From NCBI RefSeq assembly GCF_000373365.1, contig NZ_KB891218.1, positions 1 through 64,000 on the forward strand: DNA of 64,000 nt, written 5' to 3'. Numbering within the stretch: position 1 is the stretch's first letter; the number at the start of each line of letters is the position of its first letter. Below the pieces are notes generated by a model, which was given only the letters and a program-made list of their open reading frames with translations, ran no database searches and was not told the origin of the DNA. Positions 58,077 to 64,000 of this stretch are shown one piece after another. The position numbers and the translations under genes were made by a program. Source of the stretch: Parafrankia discariae (GTDB taxonomy: Bacteria; Actinomycetota; Actinomycetes; Frankiales; Frankiaceae).

Positions 58077-59140
58077 TGGGAGTGACTGCGGCGGTGGCGG
58101 GCGCGAGCGGGTACGGCGGCGGCGAGCTGCTGAGGCTGCTGCTCGGCCATCCCGGCATCGAGATCGGTGACCTGGCGGCGAACACCTCCGCCGGGGCGGA
58201 CGTGACCGACATCCACCCGCACCTGCCCGACCTGGCCGGCCGGGTCTTCGTCGACGCCGCCGCGCTGGCGGAGACCAGCGCCGACATCGTGTTCCTGGCG
58301 CTTCCGCACGGGCAGTCGGCCGCGGTCGCCGCCACCCTCCCGGCCGGCGTCCGCGTCGTCGACCTCGGCGCGGACCACCGCCTCCTCGACCCGCGGGCCT
58401 GGCGCCGGGCGTACGGCGGCGAGCACGCCGGCACCTGGACGTACGGCATGCCCGAGCTGCCCGGGGCGCGGGACGAGATCCGGGTCAGCAACCGGGTCGC
58501 CGCGCCCGGGTGCTACCCGACCGCGGTGAGCCTCGCGCTGGTCCCGCTGGTCGCGGCGGGTGCCGTCGACCCGTCCGACCTCGTCGTGGTCGCGGCGAGC
58601 GGGACCAGCGGCGCCGGCCGGGCGGCGAAGGTCAACCTCATCGGCAGCGAGGTCATGGGCGACCTGACCGCCTACAAGGTCGGCACCCACCAGCACCGTC
58701 CCGAGATCGTCCAGACGCTCACCCGGTACGCCCGCTCGCCGGTGTCGCTGTCGTTCACCCCCGTGCTCGCGCCGATGCCCCGCGGCATCCTGGCGACCTG
58801 CACCGCCCGGCCCGCCGCCGACCTCGTCGCCGGTGACGACCTGGGCACGGGCCTTGGCGCCGACGCCGACACGATCACCGGCATCCTGCGCGCCTTCTAC
58901 GACGACGAGCCGTTCGTGCGCGTGCTGCCGCCCGGGCGGTGGCCGCGCACGTCGTCGACGCTCGGCAGCAACTGCGTCCACCTGCAGGCGACGGTGGACG
59001 ACGAGGCGGGCCGGGTGGTCGTCGTCGCCGCGATCGACAACCTCACCAAGGGAGCCGCCGGGCAGGCGGTCCAGTGCGCCAACCTCATGCTCGGCCAGCC
59101 GGAGACCACCGGCCTGAGCGTTCAGGGCCTCGCGCCGTGA
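58076..59140 (+). CDS. argC: N-acetyl-gamma-glutamyl-phosphate reductase
   Basis: ArgC reduces N-acetylglutamyl phosphate to the semialdehyde. ATG 58076 gives the family start (MGVTAAVAGASGYGGGELLR, NADP loop GASGYGG) and 354 residues; a GTG at 58058 adds six residues and is less likely given the promoter position. The catalytic Cys is in APGCYPTAVSL near 146, and GTSGAGRAAKVN and HQHRPEI with LAPMPRGILAT follow. First gene of argCJBDFR. Confidence 0.95.
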   Translation: MGVTAAVAGASGYGGGELLRLLLGHPGIEIGDLAANTSAGADVTDIHPHLPDLAGRVFVDAAALAETSADIVFLALPHGQSAAVAATLPAGVRVVDLGADHRLLDPRAWRRAYGGEHAGTWTYGMPELPGARDEIRVSNRVAAPGCYPTAVSLALVPLVAAGAVDPSDLVVVAASGTSGAGRAAKVNLIGSEVMGDLTAYKVGTHQHRPEIVQTLTRYARSPVSLSFTPVLAPMPRGILATCTARPAADLVAGDDLGTGLGADADTITGILRAFYDDEPFVRVLPPGRWPRTSSTLGSNCVHLQATVDDEAGRVVVVAAIDNLTKGAAGQAVQCANLMLGQPETTGLSVQGLAP

Positions 59141-59189
59141 CCGCCCCCGTGGCAGTGAGTGAAATGGCCGCGAGGGAAGGGGAGCAACA

Positions 59190-60362
59190 GTGAGCGTCAC
59201 CGCCGCCCGGGGGTTCCGGGCCGCCGGGGCCGCCGCCGGGCTGAAACCGTCCGGGCGTCCGGATGTCGCGCTCGTCGTGAACGACGGTCCCGCCGACGCC
59301 GCCGCGGGTGTGTTCACCCGCAACCGCGTGCAGGCCGCGCCCGTGCTGTGGACCCGTCAGGTGCTGACCACCGGCCGGCTGCGCGCGGTCGTGCTCAACT
59401 CCGGTGGGGCCAACGCCTGCACCGGCCCGGCGGGGTTCGCCGACACCCACGCGACCGCCGAGCACGTCGGCGCGGCGCTCGGTATCGGCGCCGGTGAGGT
59501 CGCGGTCTGCTCCACCGGGCTGATCGGCGTGCGGCTCCCGATGGATCTGCTGCTCCCCGGCGTCACCCAGGCGGTCGGGGCACTCTCGCCGGCCGGCGGC
59601 GACGCCGCGGCCGAGGCGATCCGCACCACGGACACCGTCGCCAAGCAGGCGGTGCGCACCAGCACCCCCGACGCTGCCGGCGGCGGTGTCGTCACGGTCG
59701 GCGGGATGGGCAAGGGCGCGGCGATGCTCGCGCCGTCGCTGGCGACGATGCTCGTCGTCGTCACCACCGACGCCGTCGCCGACAGCGCCACGCTGGACCG
59801 GGTCGTCCGGGAGGCGTGCCGGACGACGTTCGAGCGCGTCGACTCCGACGGCTGCCTGTCGACGAACGACACAGTGCTGCTGCTCGCCTCGGGCGCGTCC
59901 GGGCGGTCCCTGCCCGAGGCGGAGTTGACCGGGCTGGTCACCGCCGTCTGTGACGACCTGGCCGGCCAGATGCTCGGCGACGCAGAGGGATCCACCAAGA
60001 CGATCTCCATCACGGTCACCGGCGCGGCCTCCGAGGCGGACGCCCTCGAGGTCGGCCGCTCGGTGGCCCGCAACAACCTGCTCAAGTGCGCGCTCTACGG
60101 CAAGGACCCGAACTGGGGCCGGGTGCTCGCCGCGATCGGCACGACCGCCGCGGCCTTCGAGCCCGACCGCCTCGATGTGACCATGAACGGCGTCCAGGTG
60201 TGCCGCGGTGGCGCGCCCGGTGAGCCCCGGGAGCTCGTCGACCTCGGCGGGCGGGAGATCAGCATCATCGCCGACCTGCACGCCGGAGACGTCGAGCTGA
60301 CGGTGCGCACGAACGACCTCACCGAAGGCTACGTCTACGAGAACTCGGCGTACTCGACATGA
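59190..60362 (+). CDS. argJ: Bifunctional glutamate N-acetyltransferase / amino-acid acetyltransferase
   Basis: ArgJ recycles the acetyl group from N-acetylornithine to glutamate. The 390-residue precursor self-cleaves before the Thr in LAPSLATML near 187 to give two chains; GGMGKGAAM precedes it. Other motifs are [24 protein letters not shown] and [16 protein letters not shown] start with GGGGAG upstream. The stop overlaps argB (ATGA). Confidence 0.95.
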   Translation: MSVTAARGFRAAGAAAGLKPSGRPDVALVVNDGPADAAAGVFTRNRVQAAPVLWTRQVLTTGRLRAVVLNSGGANACTGPAGFADTHATAEHVGAALGIGAGEVAVCSTGLIGVRLPMDLLLPGVTQAVGALSPAGGDAAAEAIRTTDTVAKQAVRTSTPDAAGGGVVTVGGMGKGAAMLAPSLATMLVVVTTDAVADSATLDRVVREACRTTFERVDSDGCLSTNDTVLLLASGASGRSLPEAELTGLVTAVCDDLAGQMLGDAEGSTKTISITVTGAASEADALEVGRSVARNNLLKCALYGKDPNWGRVLAAIGTTAAAFEPDRLDVTMNGVQVCRGGAPGEPRELVDLGGREISIIADLHAGDVELTVRTNDLTEGYVYENSAYST

Positions 60363-61417
60363 GCGCGGAGCCGAATCCGGCCAAGCCCGTGGGGTGGGCC
60401 GGGGCGAACATCCCCGCGCCGCCGCGCGGCCCGGCGGCCACCGCCCGCGGGCATTCCGCGCTGGCCAAGACCACCGTGCTCATCGAGGCGCTGCCCTGGC
60501 TGTCCCGGTTCCACGGCGCCACCATGGTGATCAAGTACGGCGGGAACGCGATGACCCGCCCGGAGCTGCGCGAGGCGTTCGCCGCGGACATCGTCTTCCT
60601 GCGCTACGCGGGCATCCGGGTCGTCGTCGTGCACGGCGGAGGCCCGCAGATCACCGCCCACCTGGAGCGGCTCGGGGTGCGCTCGGAGTTCGTCGGCGGC
60701 CTGCGGGTCACCACCCCGGAGACCATGGAGGTCGTCCGGATGGTCCTGGTCGGCCAGGTCAACCGGGATGTCGTCGGCATGGTCAACAACCACGGCCCGT
60801 TCGCCGTCGGCCTGTCGGGGGAGGACGCCAACCTGTTCACCGCCCGGCGCCGCCCGGCGATGGTGGACGGCCGCCCGGTCGACGTCGGTCTGGTCGGCGA
60901 CGTCGTCGACGTCCAGCCGGAGACCGTCAACGCGCTGCTCGACTCGGGCAAGGTGCCGGTGGTGGCCTCGGTGGCCCGCGGCCTCGACGGCGGCGTCTAC
61001 AACGTCAACGCGGACACCGCGGCGGCGGTGCTGGCGCTCTCACTGGGCGCGGCCAAGCTCGTCGTGCTCACCGACGTGGAGGGCCTCTACGCCGACTGGC
61101 CGGCGAGCGACGAGGTGATCAGCGAACTGACCGTCGGCGAGCTCGAGCGGCTGCTGCCCACCCTGTCCTCGGGCATGATCCCGAAGATGGAGGCCTGCCT
61201 GCGCGCCGTCGCCGGCGGCGTCCCCCAGGCCCACGTGCTCGACGGGCGGGTCGCGCACGCGCTGCTGCTCGAGATCTTCACCGACGAGGGCATCGGAACG
61301 CTGATCCGCGCCGACCCGCCCGTCGCCGTCGGCGGCGACGCTCCAGCCATCGCGACAGCTACCAGTGCCGGCGTCGGTGATCCGGCCGCGGCGGACATCA
61401 TCGGGGGAGGATCGTGA
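60359..61417 (+). CDS. argB: Acetylglutamate kinase
   Basis: ArgB phosphorylates N-acetylglutamate and is the usual target of arginine feedback. The 352 residues show [66 protein letters not shown] and [15 protein letters not shown]. An N-terminal extension of about 35 residues with [16 protein letters not shown] resembles the kinked helix of arginine-sensitive hexameric enzymes. About 35 low-complexity residues end the protein. Coupled to argJ and argD. Confidence 0.95.
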   Translation: MSAEPNPAKPVGWAGANIPAPPRGPAATARGHSALAKTTVLIEALPWLSRFHGATMVIKYGGNAMTRPELREAFAADIVFLRYAGIRVVVVHGGGPQITAHLERLGVRSEFVGGLRVTTPETMEVVRMVLVGQVNRDVVGMVNNHGPFAVGLSGEDANLFTARRRPAMVDGRPVDVGLVGDVVDVQPETVNALLDSGKVPVVASVARGLDGGVYNVNADTAAAVLALSLGAAKLVVLTDVEGLYADWPASDEVISELTVGELERLLPTLSSGMIPKMEACLRAVAGGVPQAHVLDGRVAHALLLEIFTDEGIGTLIRADPPVAVGGDAPAIATATSAGVGDPAAADIIGGGS

Positions 61418-62658
61418 ACGCCGACCTGCTCGACCGGCGCGACGCCGTCATCATGGCCACCTACGGCCGGCCCTCCATCGCCCTGACCCGCGGGTCAGGC
61501 GCGCACGTGTGGGACGCCGACGGCCGCGAGTACGTGGACCTGATCGCCGGTGTGGCGGTCAGCGTCCTCGGCCACTGCCCCCCGGCGGTGCGCGCGGCGG
61601 TCGTCGCACAGCTCGACACCCTGGGCCACACGTCCAACCTGTACGTGAACACCCCGCAGCTCCTGCTCGCCGAGCGCCTGATCGAGCTGCTGGGCGTGGA
61701 CGGCCGCGCCTTCTTCTGCAACTCGGGCGCCGAGGCGAACGAGACCGCGATCAAGATCAGCCGGCGGACCGGCCGGTCGGAGATCATCGCGGCCGAGGGG
61801 GCCTTCCACGGCCGGACCATGGGCGCCCTGTCGATCACCGGCCAGCCCGGGAAACGGGCACCGTTCGAGCCGCTGCTGCCGGGCGTGCGCTTCGTCCCGT
61901 ACGGCGACGCCGCCGCGCTGGCCGCCGCGGTCAGCGAGCGCACCGCCGCCGTCTTCCTGGAGCCGACCCTGGGCGAGGCCGGGGTGATCCCGTCGCCGCC
62001 CGGCTACCTGGCCGCCGCCCGCGCCGCCTGCGACGCGCACGGCGCGCTGCTCGTGTTCGACGAGGTCCAGAGCGGCGTCGGTCGCACCGGAGCGTGGTTC
62101 GCCCACCAGACCGAGGGTGTCGTCCCCGACGTGATCACCCTGGCCAAGGGCCTCGGCGGTGGTCTGCCCATCGGGGTCTGCGTCGGGATCGGCGCGGCCG
62201 GCCACCTGCTGCGTCCCGGCGACCACGGCAGCACCTTCGGCGGCGGGCCGGTGGTGTGCTCGGCCGCCCTCGCCGTGCTCGACACGATCGTCGCCGAGGG
62301 CCTGCTCGAGCACGCCGTGACGCTGGGCGGCGTGCTGCGCGACGGCATCCTCGCCGCGGGCGCCGCCGGGGTGACCGGGGTACGCGGCGTCGGCCTGTGG
62401 CTCGCCATCGAGCTCGACGCCCCGTTCGCGCCCGAGCTGGAGACCGCCGCCCGCGAGGCCGGTTTCCTGGTGAACGCGGTCGCGGCGGACGCCGTCCGGC
62501 TAGCCCCGCCACTCGTGCTCACCGCGGCGGACGTCGACGCGTTCGTCGCCGCGCTGCCCGGCATCGCCGACCGGGCGCGGGCGGCCCGCGCCCACGCGGA
62601 TCAGACGGCGGCGACAGGCCCGAAGAAGTCGGACGAAGGCTCTAAGGTCAGCGCATGA
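61414..62658 (+). CDS. argD: Acetylornithine aminotransferase
   Basis: This PLP enzyme makes N-acetylornithine. The 414 residues carry [16 protein letters not shown] (PLP phosphate loop), [24 protein letters not shown] and the PLP Lys in [12 protein letters not shown], then [17 protein letters not shown] start overlaps the argB stop (GTGA). The last codons contain the argF promoter. Confidence 0.96.
   Translation: MNADLLDRRDAVIMATYGRPSIALTRGSGAHVWDADGREYVDLIAGVAVSVLGHCPPAVRAAVVAQLDTLGHTSNLYVNTPQLLLAERLIELLGVDGRAFFCNSGAEANETAIKISRRTGRSEIIAAEGAFHGRTMGALSITGQPGKRAPFEPLLPGVRFVPYGDAAALAAAVSERTAAVFLEPTLGEAGVIPSPPGYLAAARAACDAHGALLVFDEVQSGVGRTGAWFAHQTEGVVPDVITLAKGLGGGLPIGVCVGIGAAGHLLRPGDHGSTFGGGPVVCSAALAVLDTIVAEGLLEHAVTLGGVLRDGILAAGAAGVTGVRGVGLWLAIELDAPFAPELETAAREAGFLVNAVAADAVRLAPPLVLTAADVDAFVAALPGIADRARAARAHADQTAATGPKKSDEGSKVSA
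62643..62655 (+). promoter_or_regulatory. Internal leaderless promoter of argF inside argD
   Basis: TAAGGT at 62643-62648, six bases, then the argF ATG at 62655. It lies in the last codons of argD. The sequence TCTAAGGT is identical to the one at gmk. Confidence 0.55.
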
Positions 62659-63608
62659 CGGCCCGACACTTCCTGCTCGACACCGACCTGACCTCGTCCG
62701 AGCAGGCCACCCTACTGGATCTCGCCGACCAGCTCAAGGCGACGCGCCGCGACCGGACGCCCGCCCGGCGCCCGCTCGAGGGCCGCTCGGTCGCGCTGAT
62801 CTTCGAGAAGCCGTCGACCCGGACGAGGCTGTCCTTCGACGTGGCGGTGGCGGAGCTCGGCGGCCACCCCATCGTGATCGACTCCGGCTCCTCCCAGCTC
62901 GGCCGCGGTGAGACCATCGAGGACACCGCCGCCGTCCTGAGCCGCTACGTCGACGCGATCGTCATCCGCACCTTCGCCCAGGACAGGGTCGACCGGATGG
63001 CGGCGGCGGCCAGCGTGCCCGTCATCAACGCGCTCTCCGACCACACCCACCCCTGTCAGGCGCTCGCCGACCTGCAGACCATCCGCGAGATCCGCGGCCG
63101 GCTCGCCGGTGTGACCCTGGCCTACCTGGGGGACGGCAACAACGTCGCCCACTCGCTGCTGCTCGCCGGTGCGATCGCCGGACTGCGGGTACACGTCGCC
63201 TCGCCGCCGGGCTACGAGCCGATCGAGCAGGTCGTGCGGCACGCCAACGAGATCGGCGCGGTCACCGGCGGCGAGGCGCTGGTGATGCACGACGCGCTCG
63301 AGGCCGCGGCCGGCGCGGACGTGCTCTACACCGACGTCTGGGCGTCGATGGGGCAGGACACCGAGTCCGACAACCGGGCCCTGGTCTTCCAGCCCTACCG
63401 CCTCGACGAGAAGGTCGTCGAGGCGGCCCGGCCGGACGCGATCGTCATGCACTGCCTGCCCGCGCACCGGGAGATGGAGATCTCCGCGGCCGTGCTCGAC
63501 GGTCCGCGCTCCGTGGTGTTCGATCAGGCGGAGAACCGGCTGCACGCGCAGAAGGCCCTGCTGTCGTTCCTGCTGGACGAGACCGCGGCGGGTGTCGGTT
63601 CCCGATGA
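62655..63608 (+). CDS. argF: Ornithine carbamoyltransferase
   Basis: ArgF makes citrulline from ornithine and carbamoyl phosphate. The 317 residues contain [16 protein letters not shown] (carbamoyl phosphate), [20 protein letters not shown] and the ornithine-side [15 protein letters not shown] overlaps the argD stop (ATGA), and the stop overlaps argR in the same way. An additional promoter lies just upstream. Confidence 0.96.
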   Translation: MTARHFLLDTDLTSSEQATLLDLADQLKATRRDRTPARRPLEGRSVALIFEKPSTRTRLSFDVAVAELGGHPIVIDSGSSQLGRGETIEDTAAVLSRYVDAIVIRTFAQDRVDRMAAAASVPVINALSDHTHPCQALADLQTIREIRGRLAGVTLAYLGDGNNVAHSLLLAGAIAGLRVHVASPPGYEPIEQVVRHANEIGAVTGGEALVMHDALEAAAGADVLYTDVWASMGQDTESDNRALVFQPYRLDEKVVEAARPDAIVMHCLPAHREMEISAAVLDGPRSVVFDQAENRLHAQKALLSFLLDETAAGVGSR

Positions 63609-64000
63609 CCATCCGCTCGGCCGCGCCGCTGACGAAACACGCCCGGCAGGCCCGCCTCGCCGCGCTGATCGCCGCGCGGTCGGTACGGTCGCAGGCGGAG
63701 CTCGCGCGGCTGCTCGCCGAGGAAGGCGTGCAGGTCACCCAGGCCACCCTGTCCCGCGATCTGGAGGACATCGGCGCGACGAAGGTCCGCGGGGCCAACG
63801 GCGCGCTCGTCTACTCGGTCGACGTGAACCTGGCGCCGGCCGAGACGGTGCGCATCCCGCTGGCCCGGCTCTGCGAGGAGCTCCTCGTCTCGGCCGAGGC
63901 CAACGGCGATCTGGTCGTGCTGCGTACCCCGCCGGGGGCCGCGCAGCTGTTCGCCTCCGCGCTCGACCGGGCGGCCCTGCCGGAGGTGATGGGCACCATC
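63605..64000 (+). CDS. argR: Arginine repressor, 3' end outside window
   Basis: ATG 63605 overlaps the argF stop. The visible 132 residues hold the winged helix-turn-helix DNA-binding domain ([40 protein letters not shown]) and the start of the arginine-binding hexamerisation domain ([19 protein letters not shown], then VMGTI at the edge). Only the last 25 or so residues are missing. ArgR binds ARG boxes at arg promoters when arginine is plentiful. Confidence 0.95.
   Translation, partial: MTIRSAAPLTKHARQARLAALIAARSVRSQAELARLLAEEGVQVTQATLSRDLEDIGATKVRGANGALVYSVDVNLAPAETVRIPLARLCEELLVSAEANGDLVVLRTPPGAAQLFASALDRAALPEVMGTI

Overview
The window is a high-GC, gene-dense actinobacterial chromosome segment. 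The order of core genes, together with BldD, the actinobacterial integration host factor mIHF, a PyrR-controlled pyr operon and an ATPase-degenerate PriA, points to a Frankia-like member of the Frankiales. That genus-level placement is inference; Actinomycetota is secure. No tRNA, rRNA, insertion sequence, prophage or CRISPR array was recognised.

Layout. 1-3394: two FadR-type GntR regulators on the minus strand (the first runs off the left edge) with about 1.7 kb of gene-free spacer. 3395-6078: an MHYT-domain membrane protein and the AAA+ ATPase RarA. 6368-13512: a DUF948 protein and a small membrane partner, then alaS, ruvX, mltG, aroE and a short prepilin peptidase. 13571-17640: aroC-aroK-aroB, efp and nusB. 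bldD lies convergent to nusB. 18774-29223: the pyrimidine operon pyrR-pyrB-pyrC-(PH-like repeat protein)-carA-carB-pyrF. 29470-33953: mihF, gmk, rpoZ, coaBC, metK. 34125-40601: priA, def, fmt, rsmB, rpe. 40598-44111: a stand-alone deaminase, an FMN riboswitch and ribE-ribBA-ribH. 44483-47379: an EspI-like protein with a degenerate P-loop and an SseB-family protein. 47912-55170: infC-rpmI-rplT, an rRNA methyltransferase, an orphan histidine kinase, pheS-pheT. 55219-57625 (minus): a DUF692 multinuclear-iron enzyme and a TIGR04222-type membrane protein with a Cys-Gly repeat tail. 58076-64000: argC-argJ-argB-argD-argF-argR, cut by the right edge.

Most genes sit in tight operons whose stop and start codons overlap (ATGA, GTGA, TGATG and in places CTGA or TTGA), implying translational coupling. 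Regulation is mostly RNA-level where it can be seen: a PyrR hairpin that pairs with the pyrR Shine-Dalgarno, an FMN riboswitch before ribE, a long structured leader before infC and several strong terminator hairpins. Four genes (rarA, gmk, rpe, argF) share the exact pattern TAnnnT-N6-start codon, as expected for leaderless transcripts. Two genes need non-standard starts that simple ORF calling misses: infC at ATC and nusB at CTG.

The best candidate for a little-described system is the pair at 55219-57625. A membrane protein ends in a His/Gly-rich stretch and a C-G6 repeat tail, and its gene overlaps by 14 bases a DUF692 (MNIO) enzyme fused to a C-terminal helical domain. Known DUF692 enzymes modify cysteines in peptides, so the tail is a plausible substrate.
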